The translations under genes were made by a program, and so were the position numbers. From assembly GCF_003435815.1 (NCBI RefSeq), contig NZ_QTUV01000007.1, positions 1 through 37,833 on the forward strand: DNA of 37,833 nt, written 5' to 3'. The stretch's first letter is position 1. Every line of letters starts with the position of its first letter. The DNA comes from Dorea sp. AM10-31. Its GTDB lineage: Bacteria; Bacillota; Clostridia; Lachnospirales; Lachnospiraceae. Of the stretch, positions 7,341 to 15,263 are shown piece after piece. The notes beneath the pieces were generated by a model. That model saw only the letters and a program-made list of their open reading frames with translations, had not been told where the DNA came from and did no database searches.

Positions 7341-8243
7341 ATGAAAAAAGATACAGCATATTATCATCTTCCGGGATTGTTCGAGTTTTATGAATTTTAT
7401 CGTGTATTTCTGCCGTTATTTCGTGAACACAGAGAATATTTTTACAACTGGTGCGAGATTGGTTCCATCTACGGGGCACCTGCTGACTGTCTCTGGGGTG
7501 GTGGACGTGCCGGATTCGGAGATGGGAGTCCACAGGATGTACTGGCGTTGATGAAGGAATACGGAATATCCGCCCGTTTGACATTTAGCAATTCCCTGCT
7601 TAAAGAAGAGCATCTTACAGATAAAAAATGTAATGCACTCTGTGCATTGTTTGCACATGACAGCGCTGTGAAAAATGGAGTGATCGTTTACGCAGACTTG
7701 CTGGTGGATCATCTGCGCAGAAATTATCCGGACCTTTACCTGGTATCTTCGACAACAAAGGTTCTGAAAGATTTCATACAGCTGCATGAGGAAGTAATAA
7801 GAGATGAATTTCAGTTTGTTGTGCCGGATTTCCGGCTGAATAAAGCATTTGATAAGTTAGATACGCTGTCTGCCGGACAGAAGGATAAAATAGAATTTCT
7901 CTGTAATGAATGTTGCTATTTTGGCTGCAAAGACAGAAAAGAGTGTTATGAAACGGTCAGCCGCAGAAATTTGGGGGAAGACTGCAACGATTTCCATTGC
8001 AATGCACCGGATTCAGAAGGCGGGTATCGATTTTCAAAAGCCATGAAGAATCAGGGATTTATTGGTATCCAGGATATTCAGAAGAGATATCTGCCAATGG
8101 GATTTTCTAATTTTAAAATTGAAGGACGAAGCCTTGGCAGTGCCCTGATCCTGGAATTTCTGCTGTATTACATGACAAAGCCGGAATACCAGCTTAAGGT
8201 CAGGGAAGAAATTTATCTGGACAATATGCTGGATCTGTTTTAA
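7341..8243 (+). CDS. U32-peptidase-like protein with a cysteine cluster (function unknown)
   Basis: This cytoplasmic protein of 300 residues has no signal or membrane segment. The C-terminal part has CNECCYFGCKDRKEC (about residues 188-202) followed by DCNDFHC, then YLPMGFSNFKIEGRSLG. The FKIEGR motif and clustered cysteines recall the U32 peptidase-like family (RlhA, TrhP, UbiU/UbiV), whose members bind a 4Fe-4S cluster and modify RNA or quinones rather than cleave peptides. The N-terminal half (GSIYGAPADCLWGGGRAGFGD, then FSNSLL) fits a TIM-barrel-like domain of the same kind. It is shorter than typical U32 proteins. The start has a modest TGAGG site. Neighbours do not reveal its role; assignment to the superfamily is inference. 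Confidence 0.6.
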   Translation: MKKDTAYYHLPGLFEFYEFYRVFLPLFREHREYFYNWCEIGSIYGAPADCLWGGGRAGFGDGSPQDVLALMKEYGISARLTFSNSLLKEEHLTDKKCNALCALFAHDSAVKNGVIVYADLLVDHLRRNYPDLYLVSSTTKVLKDFIQLHEEVIRDEFQFVVPDFRLNKAFDKLDTLSAGQKDKIEFLCNECCYFGCKDRKECYETVSRRNLGEDCNDFHCNAPDSEGGYRFSKAMKNQGFIGIQDIQKRYLPMGFSNFKIEGRSLGSALILEFLLYYMTKPEYQLKVREEIYLDNMLDLF

Positions 8244-8304
8244 TATCGTAAACTTACAATCTTTTAACTTAAATTTCCCGATTTTCAATATCAAATTTTT
8301 ACAA

Positions 8305-8356
8305 TCCTCCTTTATAGTGAATCTCGACATCGAAAATGATCAACTATAAAGGAGGA
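8305..8356 (+). promoter_or_regulatory. Perfect 14-bp inverted repeat that contains the ribosome binding site of the phosphatase gene
   Basis: TCCTCCTTTATAGT (8305-8318) and ACTATAAAGGAGGA (8343-8356) are exact reverse complements separated by 24 bases, with three more possible pairs inside (ATC/GAT). The right arm carries GGAGGA, the ribosome site for the GTG start at 8364. If both arms are transcribed, the hairpin would bury the ribosome site. If transcription starts from TATAGT in the left arm, it would instead be a DNA operator. Confidence 0.8.
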
Positions 8357-8363
8357 ATCTATT

Positions 8364-10418
8364 GTGAGAAAGATTCGAAGAAGCGTAGAGAGAAACGCAA
8401 AAAAACGTGCAATGAAGGCAGCAGTTTCAGCTATGATGCTGGCAGGTGGAGTTATGATGGCATGTCCATCCACATTATCAAACGTACAGGCGGCAACCGA
8501 ACACTGGAACGATGCATCAGCTTCTAAATCTGAAAGTTGGAATTTATGGAAAGAAAACTGGGATAAATATAGTAAAAATTATGAGAATGTATCTTTAACA
8601 CCTGGTGCAGATGAGACACAGCTCAATTTTGCTTACTATAGCAAAACAGCAGAAACACCAAAAGTAAAAATTGCCACAAATAAAGATATGACTGATGCGA
8701 AAGAAGTGGAAGGCGCTCAGACAGAGGCAGTGCAGATCGATGGAGAGCAGTATTATTCTAATAAAGCAACGGTAGAAGGATTAAAAGAGAATACAACTTA
8801 TTATTATCAGGTATTTCAGGATGGCAAATATCAGGACGCACAAAAGTATGCAACGAAGTCTTTCCAAAAGTATTCCTTCTTATATGTAGGAGATCCACAG
8901 ATCGGAGCTTCTTCCGGACAGACAAGTACAGATGGCGAAGTTATGAAAAATAATAATCTTGCTGCAAGAAATGACGGATACAACTGGAACAATGTGTTAA
9001 ATAATGCAGTAAAACGTAATCCACAGTTAAGTTTTGTCGCTTCCGCAGGTGATCAGGTGAATACCAACAATAATGAAGTACAATATGCGGCATATCTTGG
9101 CGCAGACGCACTCCGGTCACTTCCGGTAGCAACAACTATCGGTAACCATGATTCTGCTTCTGCTCAGTACAGCATGCATTATAATAACCCGAATGCATTT
9201 GATACAAGTGGTTATAAAAACAAAACCCAGTACACAGAAGGACACACGGCAGCGGGAACAGATTATTACTATACATATGGAAATACATTATTCATCGTGC
9301 TGGACACAAACAATTACAACTGTGCAACACATGAAAATGTAATGCGCAAAGCGATTAAGGAAAATCCAGATATGAAATGGAAAGTAGTAATGTTCCACCA
9401 TGATATTTACGGATCAGGATATGATCACTCTGATTCTGACGGTATGGTTCTCAGAACACAGCTTACACCGCTTATGGATAAATATGACATCGATGTAGTA
9501 ATGCAGGGACATGACCATACTTATTCCAGAACTTATCAGTTACAGGGTGATGGAAAAACACACGACAAATTCTTTAAGACAGAAGATACGGCAAATTATT
9601 CAAAAGAAAATAACTGCTATGAGATTGTAAACAAAACCCAGAGCGGTACAGTTGTAAATCCAGAAGGAACGGTTTATCTGGAAGCAAATTCAGCAACCGG
9701 ATCTAAATATTACAATCTGATCACAGCAAAACAGGATTACATCTCTGAGAGAAGCCAGACATGGACACCAAGTTATTCAGTAGTAAATGTAACAGATGAT
9801 ACATTTGAAGTAGAAGTCTATGATGCAGATACAGGAAATAAACTGGATGGATCATCTTCTTACAAAATTGTAAAAAAAGACGTTGTGGAAGCAAAAGACC
9901 AGAAGATTACTGCAACAGCTTCTTATACAAAAACAGAGACTTCAAAAGCATTCAAGTTAAACGCAAAGACAAATGGAAATGGTAAACTGACTTACCAGAC
10001 ATCTAATAAATCTGTAGCAGCAGTCGATGCAAATGGAAAAGTAACCGTGAAAGCTCCTGGTAAGACAACCATCACAGTGAAGGCAGCTGCAACAGATACT
10101 TATAAGGCAGCAACGAAGAAAATCACAATTACTGTTGCACCGAAGAAACAGAGGATTGCTCTGAACAATAAAAAGGCAGCACAGCTGACCGTAAAATGGG
10201 ATAAAAATAAAAAGGTTTCCGGATACGAATTCGTATATGCTGATAACAAAAACTTCAAAAAAGCAAAAACAGTAAGAAAATCAAATGCGACAACTTATAC
10301 AGTGAAGAAACTGAAAACAGGAAAAACCTATTATGTAAAAGCACGTGCTTATAAGACAGTGGCTGGAAAACAAATCTACGGAGCATTCAGCTCAGTCAAG
10401 AAAGCAACAATCAAATAA
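8364..10418 (+). CDS. Secreted purple-acid-phosphatase-like metallophosphoesterase with Big2 and fibronectin modules
   Basis: This 684-residue exported protein starts at GTG 8364, placed by GGAGGA at 8351-8356. A long basic N-region precedes a signal peptide ending near ...SNVQA. Then come a purple acid phosphatase N-terminal beta domain (about 60-165), a calcineurin-like phosphoesterase domain with GDPQ (about 176), SAGDQ (about 228), GNHD (about 260), FHHD (about 345) and GHDH (about 382), a bacterial Ig-like group 2 domain (about 510-590) and a C-terminal fibronectin type III-like module (about 600-684). The metal ligands are present, so phosphomonoester or diester hydrolysis outside the cell is likely. 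No LPXTG signal is seen. TTACA-like repeats upstream could be Pho boxes, but this is weak. The C-terminal module resembles that of the protein at 14203. Confidence 0.88.
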   Translation: MRKIRRSVERNAKKRAMKAAVSAMMLAGGVMMACPSTLSNVQAATEHWNDASASKSESWNLWKENWDKYSKNYENVSLTPGADETQLNFAYYSKTAETPKVKIATNKDMTDAKEVEGAQTEAVQIDGEQYYSNKATVEGLKENTTYYYQVFQDGKYQDAQKYATKSFQKYSFLYVGDPQIGASSGQTSTDGEVMKNNNLAARNDGYNWNNVLNNAVKRNPQLSFVASAGDQVNTNNNEVQYAAYLGADALRSLPVATTIGNHDSASAQYSMHYNNPNAFDTSGYKNKTQYTEGHTAAGTDYYYTYGNTLFIVLDTNNYNCATHENVMRKAIKENPDMKWKVVMFHHDIYGSGYDHSDSDGMVLRTQLTPLMDKYDIDVVMQGHDHTYSRTYQLQGDGKTHDKFFKTEDTANYSKENNCYEIVNKTQSGTVVNPEGTVYLEANSATGSKYYNLITAKQDYISERSQTWTPSYSVVNVTDDTFEVEVYDADTGNKLDGSSSYKIVKKDVVEAKDQKITATASYTKTETSKAFKLNAKTNGNGKLTYQTSNKSVAAVDANGKVTVKAPGKTTITVKAAATDTYKAATKKITITVAPKKQRIALNNKKAAQLTVKWDKNKKVSGYEFVYADNKNFKKAKTVRKSNATTYTVKKLKTGKTYYVKARAYKTVAGKQIYGAFSSVKKATIK

Positions 10419-10435
10419 CATTACAAAAAAGGGAG

Positions 10436-10472
10436 CCTGTACTTGAACCGGATTCAAGTATGGGTTTTCTTT
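10436..10472 (+). terminator. Intrinsic terminator after the metallophosphoesterase gene
   Basis: A 12-bp stem with two G-U pairs (CCTGTACTTGAA, loop CCGGA, TTCAAGTATGGG) is followed by TTTTCTTT. It separates the phosphatase gene from the YibE/F gene. Confidence 0.85.
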
Positions 10473-10502
10473 GCTACATAGAAAAGGATGAAAAAATAGA
10501 AA

Positions 10503-11648
10503 ATGAAAAAAACAATGACATGGAAAAAACTTGTAATCCTTGGGATTACAGTTCTTATATTTGGAATGATTCTATATAAATGTAATGATTTTCAAAAAGC
10601 GACTCTGGCATCTTATAAAGGACAGACTTATGAAAGAGGTGTTGTCACAAAAATTGTGGAAGATAATCTTGCAGAGGATGGAAATCGTTATGGAACGCAG
10701 AAAGTCCAGGTGAAAATGATATCCGGGACATTCAAGGGACAGAAAAAAGAAGCCATCAATCCGAGTGGAACTTTATTTGGTGCGGACTGTAAAGTAGGAA
10801 TGAAAATTATTGTGATCGTGAATAAGAGTGGAGACAATGCGGGATTTACTGTATACAGCAAGGACCGTACAATGTCGATTTATGTGTTTGCATTTATTTT
10901 TGCACTGGTAGTATGCCTGGTCGGAGGCAAAAAAGGAATTTATGCAGTACTGAGTCTGGTATTTGCATTTATATGCATTATCTGGCTGATGTTTCCGCTT
11001 ATGTATCAAGGAATTTCTCCGATTTTCCTGACAATCATTGTTGCGGTGCTTACGACAATCATAACATTGGGGCTACTTGGAGGAATTTCAGAGAAAACAG
11101 TGGCGGCAATTCTAGGCACAGCCATTGGAGTGATTATTGCGGCAGTGGCGGCGATCATCTTTGGAAAAGCGGCAGGAATTACAGGCTTTAATGTATCAGA
11201 TATAGAGGCACTCAATTATGTCGGACAAAATACGAAAATTAAAATTGGAGAATTGCTTTTCGCCGGTATTATTATTTCAGCACTGGGAGCAGTCATGGAC
11301 GTTGGAATGTCTATCGCATCAACCATACAGGAAATATATGAGACAGATAAGACGTTATCGATGAAGCAGTTGTTCCTTTCCGGCATCAATGTTGGACGGG
11401 ACATGATGGGAACAATGACGAACACACTGATCTTTGCATATGTCGGTGGCGCAATGACAACACTTGTTCTTAATTACGCATATGATCTGAGTTATTTGCA
11501 GCTGGCAAATTCTTATGTGATTGGAATCGAGATCATGCAGGGCTTGTCCGGAAGCCTTGGAGTTGTTCTGACAGTGCCGGTTACTGCGTTTATAGCAGCG
11601 TTTTTGATTGGAAGAAAAGGAAAAAACGAATTGACTTGTGAAAAGTAA
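10503..11648 (+). CDS. YibE/F-family polytopic membrane protein
   Basis: This 381-residue protein has one N-terminal membrane segment (about 10-27), an extracytoplasmic beta-rich region (about 30-120) and then roughly seven membrane helices. The arrangement and the segments FVFALVV-like, GLLGGISEKTVAAILGTA and GAVMDVGMSIASTIQEI are typical of the YibE/F family. The function of the family is not established; a transport role is usually suggested. The start at 10503 follows AAGGATG; the earlier ATG in that site meets a stop at once. It stands between a terminator and the LysR/flavodoxin remnants, so it is probably monocistronic. Hydrophobicity and codon use look like its neighbours. Confidence 0.85.
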   Translation: MKKTMTWKKLVILGITVLIFGMILYKCNDFQKATLASYKGQTYERGVVTKIVEDNLAEDGNRYGTQKVQVKMISGTFKGQKKEAINPSGTLFGADCKVGMKIIVIVNKSGDNAGFTVYSKDRTMSIYVFAFIFALVVCLVGGKKGIYAVLSLVFAFICIIWLMFPLMYQGISPIFLTIIVAVLTTIITLGLLGGISEKTVAAILGTAIGVIIAAVAAIIFGKAAGITGFNVSDIEALNYVGQNTKIKIGELLFAGIIISALGAVMDVGMSIASTIQEIYETDKTLSMKQLFLSGINVGRDMMGTMTNTLIFAYVGGAMTTLVLNYAYDLSYLQLANSYVIGIEIMQGLSGSLGVVLTVPVTAFIAAFLIGRKGKNELTCEK

Positions 11649-11763
11649 TTCGTTATGGTGTATATATGTGAGAAAAATACAGATGATTTAATCGTATATA
11701 ACAAAAATGGCCAATACAGATAAATGAAAATAAAGTAGTGACACAAAGGAAAGAATTACATTT

Positions 11764-11838
11764 ATGGAACTTCGGGTATTCCGGTATTTTTTAACCGTAG
11801 CGCAAGAACAAAACTTTACAAAAGCTACGGAGACATAA
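11764..11838 (+). pseudogene. N-terminal stub of a LysR-family regulator
   Basis: An ATG preceded by GAAAGGAA opens a 24-codon frame reading MELRVFRYFLTVAQEQNFTK, the classic first helix of a LysR-type DNA-binding domain, then stops. The rest of the helix-turn-helix and the effector domain are absent. A downstream in-frame-like tail (to about 11881) could be the gene's last codons, but this cannot be confirmed. LysR regulators often sit beside flavodoxin genes, as here. Confidence 0.6.
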
Positions 11839-11936
11839 GTATTAGTCATAATACAAAAAGAGAACTATAATAAATGTGTACGATAAAAAGAAAGTCTTAC
11901 ACATTTTTTAATGTAAAATTTAAGGAGGTAATTACA

Positions 11937-12072
11937 ATGGCAAAGAAACTGGTTGCATATTTCAGTGCAAGTGGAACAACAAAGAGAGTTGCTTCTGAAC
12001 CGTGCAAATAAACAGGAAATTGAAAAATGGGCAAAATCACTTACAACAAAGACCAGGAGGAAGACAAAATGA
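11937..12072 (+). pseudogene. Flavodoxin gene with the middle deleted
   Basis: AAGGAGG precedes an ATG whose product begins MAKKLVAYFSASGTTKRVA, a flavodoxin FMN-phosphate loop (SASGTTKR). The frame stops after 24 codons at 12011. In the +1 frame starting about 11995 the sequence reads LNRANKQEIEKWAKSL, which looks like the C-terminal helix of the same kind of protein, and ends in a TGA that overlaps the next gene's ATG (ATGA, 12069-12072). Full flavodoxins of this type are about 150-180 residues, so about 130 residues have been lost between the two halves. The ATGA overlap suggests the intact gene was translationally coupled to the C_GCAxxG_C_C gene. Confidence 0.7.
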
Positions 12073-12482
12073 GCGCAAAAACAGAATATGCAGTAAAATT
12101 ACATAAAAATGGATGCAACTGTGCACAGGCAGTAGCCTGTACATTTTGCAAAGAATTTGGAATTGACGAGCAGGAAATGTTCCGGATCGCGGAAGGTTTT
12201 GGACTTGGCATGGGCGTGATGGAGATGTGCGGTGCGCTTTCCGGAATGGCAATGATCATTGGGCTGGATAACAGTAAAGGAAATGTAGAAGAAGGTTCCC
12301 CGTCAAAAGGAGATACCTATAAGAAAATTAAAACTTATGTCCAGAAGTTTAAAGAGAAAAATGGTTCCTGCGTCTGTCGTGAATTAAAAGGTGTGGATAC
12401 AGGGAAAGTCCTGTGCAGCTGCCCGCAGTGTATCGCAGATGCAGTAGAGCTGACGGAAGAATATTTAAAATCTGCGAAATAA
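12069..12482 (+). CDS. C_GCAxxG_C_C family (probable redox) protein
   Basis: This 137-residue cytoplasmic protein matches the C_GCAxxG_C_C family by its cysteine layout: NGCNCAQAV (about 14-22), GMGVMEMCGALSGM (about 46-60), GSCVCRELKG (about 100) and CPQCIADAVEL (about 120). Members are small cysteine-rich proteins thought to take part in redox or metal-cluster chemistry and are often found beside flavodoxins and aldo/keto reductases. The ATG at 12069 follows AGGAGG at 12055-12060; an in-frame ATG at 12027 lies inside the flavodoxin remnant and lacks a site. Its likely partner, the flavodoxin, is broken, so this protein may now act alone. The sigma factor gene follows after 30 bases. Confidence 0.85.
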   Translation: MSAKTEYAVKLHKNGCNCAQAVACTFCKEFGIDEQEMFRIAEGFGLGMGVMEMCGALSGMAMIIGLDNSKGNVEEGSPSKGDTYKKIKTYVQKFKEKNGSCVCRELKGVDTGKVLCSCPQCIADAVELTEEYLKSAK

Positions 12483-12512
12483 AAGGAAATTACGACTAAG
12501 AAGAGGGTAAAT

Positions 12513-14072
12513 ATGGATCTTAAGACAGCAATTGCACAGGCAGTAAAAGGCGATGAGAGAGGATTCGCCTATCTATATGAACAGACCTGTCAGAAAAAAT
12601 ATTATCTGGCCTTACAGTATATGAAGAACAAAGAGGCAGCAGAAGATGTGCTGCAGGAAGCGTATTTGAAAGCATTTCAGAAACTGCCAACGCTTCAGAA
12701 CCCAGAAGCATTTGAAGGCTGGCTTGGAATGATCGTGGCAAATACGGCGAAAAATATGCTGGCAAAGAAGAATCCGATGTTGTTTTCAGAGCTTGCTGTG
12801 GATGGGGAAGGCGAAGAATATGTGTATGATGTAGAGGATGACAATCCAGAAAATCAGCCGGAACTTGCCTATACACAGGAAGAGACGAAAGAACTGGTGC
12901 ATGAGATGATGGATACGCTTTCGGAAGAACAGCGGATGTGTATTCTGATGTTTCATATTGAAAATATATCCATTTCCGAGATTGCCCGGACAATGGACTG
13001 TTCAGAGAATACAGTCAAATCCAGATTAAATTATGGAAGAAAAAATCTGAAGAGTAAAGCAGAGGAAATGCAGAAAAAAGGATACCGGCTGTACAGTGTG
13101 GCGCCGATTCCGCTTTTGTTATATTTACTGAGTACCGATCAGAAGGTCATGGCAGCAGAGCCGGCATTTCGTATGGCAGGAGAAAAAGTAGAAGCAGTTG
13201 TTTTGAAAAAAGCTACGGCTAAAGCTTCTACGATCGCAGGAAATACAGCAGCGAAGAGCAGTACCTCGGCGGCAGGAAAAGCAGCAGCGAAAGGCACTGC
13301 ATCCGCGGCAGGAAAAACAGCAGCGAAAGGCACTGCATCCACTGCAGGAAAGATCGCAGCCGGGAAAATCGCAGCGGCAGTTGTTGCAACGTGCATAGTC
13401 GGAGCAGGCAGTTACGGAGTGTATCAGTTGAATAACGAAAATCACATGGCAGACCGGCTTTCCAAGGCAGCGACAACCGCACAGATGACAGAAGATACGG
13501 ATACAACAACAGATACAAAAAATCATCAAAAGAAAGAAAACAAACAGCAACAGGATAAGAAACAAGATAAAAAACAATCAGATCAGACAGAGATACGGAA
13601 TTTATACGAGCAGGTGCTGACTGATGTGCAGAATGGAAAATACGAATTTACGCAGATGGAGAATAATACAGACTATTATTATTTTGTCACTGATATCGAT
13701 GGAGACCAGATCCCGGAACTGGGAGTCGGTCCGAAACAGGACGCGGCACCGATGGAAATCTATGATCTGCGCTTGTTTTCCTGTGAACAGACAGCGAACG
13801 GGTATGAGCTGGTGACAATTCAGGGTGAAGAGAATGTGGAAGATCTGCATATAGCGGCAGATGGCAATGGACTGCTCATGAATCTGATCACACAGGGAAC
13901 TGGAATGTGTGAGGTTCACCGGATTACAGTAAAGAACAAAATACTGGTATATGGTTCAGCAGAACAGACATTCCGTATCGATGACACGGCGACTTCTGAG
14001 TTTGAAAACAGCAATCAGGAAGTATCCTGGAAAAGCATTACAGATCAAAGCGGATTGCAGGTTTTGAAGTAA
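12513..14072 (+). CDS. ECF-like sigma-70 factor fused to a transmembrane segment and a C-terminal outer domain
   Basis: This 519-residue protein begins with an ECF-type sigma factor: region 2 (about residues 15-85, with EAAEDVLQEAYLKAFQKL) and region 4 (about 127-185, with the helix-turn-helix ISISEIARTMDCSENTVKSR). Ordinary ECF factors end near residue 190. Here an Ala/Lys/Ser/Thr/Gly-rich repeat stretch (about 230-286, units like SAAGKTAAKGTA) leads into one membrane helix (about 286-303, AAAVVATCIVGAGSYGVY). A charged Gln/Lys/Asp linker and a domain of about 160 residues with DIDGDQIPEL (about 394) follow. The tail probably lies outside the cell and could sense a signal or hold the factor at the membrane. 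No separate anti-sigma gene is adjacent. The secreted protein at 14203, with an ECF-like promoter, is a likely target. Confidence 0.88.
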   Translation: MDLKTAIAQAVKGDERGFAYLYEQTCQKKYYLALQYMKNKEAAEDVLQEAYLKAFQKLPTLQNPEAFEGWLGMIVANTAKNMLAKKNPMLFSELAVDGEGEEYVYDVEDDNPENQPELAYTQEETKELVHEMMDTLSEEQRMCILMFHIENISISEIARTMDCSENTVKSRLNYGRKNLKSKAEEMQKKGYRLYSVAPIPLLLYLLSTDQKVMAAEPAFRMAGEKVEAVVLKKATAKASTIAGNTAAKSSTSAAGKAAAKGTASAAGKTAAKGTASTAGKIAAGKIAAAVVATCIVGAGSYGVYQLNNENHMADRLSKAATTAQMTEDTDTTTDTKNHQKKENKQQQDKKQDKKQSDQTEIRNLYEQVLTDVQNGKYEFTQMENNTDYYYFVTDIDGDQIPELGVGPKQDAAPMEIYDLRLFSCEQTANGYELVTIQGEENVEDLHIAADGNGLLMNLITQGTGMCEVHRITVKNKILVYGSAEQTFRIDDTATSEFENSNQEVSWKSITDQSGLQVLK

Positions 14073-14104
14073 AGATAAAAAAATAAAAATTTTTTTCAAA
14101 TTTT

Positions 14105-14135
14105 TAAAACTTTTTTCAAACTCGACCTGTCTATA
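14105..14135 (+). promoter_or_regulatory. ECF-type promoter before the secreted fibronectin-module gene
   Basis: TAAAAC (14105-14110) followed by a T-run, a 17-base spacer (14111-14127) and TGTCTATA (14128-14135) resembles the AAC...CGTC/CGTA pattern of promoters read by ECF sigma factors such as SigW. A TATAAT at 14139-14144 gives an alternative sigma-A -10, but its -35 position is poor. The position right after the sigma gene favours autoregulon control. Confidence 0.45.
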
Positions 14136-14156
14136 TAGTATAATACAAAAATGTAA

Positions 14157-14176
14157 GCGTAATTTTTTAATTACGC
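14157..14176 (+). other. Perfect 8-bp hairpin in the leader of the secreted protein gene
   Basis: GCGTAATT, a TTTT loop and AATTACGC form a perfect inverted repeat just after the predicted transcription start and before the AAGGAGA ribosome site. It has no following T-run, so it is not a terminator. It could be a 5' stabilising hairpin or an operator. Confidence 0.6.
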
Positions 14177-14202
14177 GAAGGCAAAAGAAAAGGAGACATA
14201 CT

Positions 14203-15237
14203 ATGAAAAAGAAAATGATCACATTCTTATTAACAGCGGCAATGGGATTTGCTGCTTTGTCACCGGCAACCGTACAGGCGGCAGATAATTCTATCGCAAC
14301 CTATGCAACGGAAAGTACACAGGGAACCATCAAACTGGATTCGAATGGAAGAGCAAAATATTCAAAGAAAAATCTCAGTAAGGATGCAGTACATTGTTAT
14401 CGTTTCACACCGAAAACAGCAGGCGATTTAAAAACAATTGTAAAAGCGAAAACAGCAGCTGTAAACTTACGTCTGGTAGAAGAGTTCTCTGATGATGTAC
14501 TGAGTAATTGGGCAGACCGGTGGAGTACAAGCCAGGAATACACGCAAACCTATTCTCTGAGTAAAGGAGCAACCTATCTGATCGAGGTAAAGAACAGTGT
14601 CTCAGATACAAGCAGTAATCCGTATAACGTTACTTTCCAGTTTAAAGGATATAAAGAGACTTTTCCGGAAAACTTCGTAAATCAGGTAGAGGAAAAATAT
14701 GATGCCAGAACAGTTGGTCTGAATAAGACATATTATGGATTTAATGGAATCGGATCCGATGTAGACTGGTTTAAATTTACGGTAGTATCCAAAGGAGCAT
14801 TGGTATATTCCGGCGAGGCGTCTAAGGATGTTTATAACAGCAATGGAGACCATATCGATAATTGGTGGCTGGATTCCCTTGGGAAAGGTACTTACTACAT
14901 AAAAATCTCCGGAAAGGGACATGGCGGATACAATTTCCGTATCAATGATGAAAAAGCTGCAAGACCGAAAGCTACATCCGTTACAAAACTGAGCAGTGGC
15001 AAAAAGAGCTTTAAAGTAACTGCAAAGAAAGTAACCGCAAAAGGTTATCAGGTACAGTATTCAGAGAAGAGCAACTTCAAAGGAAGCAAGACAAAGACAT
15101 TTGGTTCAACTTCTTATACAGTCAAAGGATTAAAAGCAAAGAAGAGATACTATGTAAGAGTTCGTGCATACAATAACTATTTAGATCATAAAGTATATTC
15201 TTCCTGGTCAGCAAAGAAGTCTGTTAAAACAAAATAA
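14203..15237 (+). CDS. Secreted protein with PPC-like beta domains and a C-terminal fibronectin-type module
   Basis: This 344-residue exported protein has a clear signal peptide (MKKKMITFLLTAAMGFAAL, cleavage after ...TVQA near residue 26). Two beta-rich stretches follow (about 40-150 and 160-250) with alternating features such as HCYRFTPKTAGDLKT and DWFKFTVVSKGALVYSG, which resemble bacterial pre-peptidase C-terminal (PPC) domains. The end (about 260-344) is a Lys/Tyr-rich fibronectin type III-like module, YYVRVRAYNN...SSWSAKK, closely similar to the end of the phosphatase at 8364. No catalytic motif or LPXTG signal is seen; a structural, binding or wall-associated role is likely. AAGGAGA lies seven bases before the ATG. 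An ECF-like promoter and a hairpin precede it. Confidence 0.82.
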   Translation: MKKKMITFLLTAAMGFAALSPATVQAADNSIATYATESTQGTIKLDSNGRAKYSKKNLSKDAVHCYRFTPKTAGDLKTIVKAKTAAVNLRLVEEFSDDVLSNWADRWSTSQEYTQTYSLSKGATYLIEVKNSVSDTSSNPYNVTFQFKGYKETFPENFVNQVEEKYDARTVGLNKTYYGFNGIGSDVDWFKFTVVSKGALVYSGEASKDVYNSNGDHIDNWWLDSLGKGTYYIKISGKGHGGYNFRINDEKAARPKATSVTKLSSGKKSFKVTAKKVTAKGYQVQYSEKSNFKGSKTKTFGSTSYTVKGLKAKKRYYVRVRAYNNYLDHKVYSSWSAKKSVKTK

Positions 15238-15263
15238 GAACAGAAGAAATTCTGATATGACAC

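Noticed and set aside
11624..11652. Terminator at the end of the YibE/F gene
   Set aside because: A CGAATT...AATTCG hairpin with a bulge is present, but no T-run follows it.
13125..13577. Minus-strand frames rich in Cys, Ser and Phe inside the sigma factor gene
   Set aside because: They are antisense readings of the Ala/Lys repeat and linker; the plus-strand sigma domains are clear.
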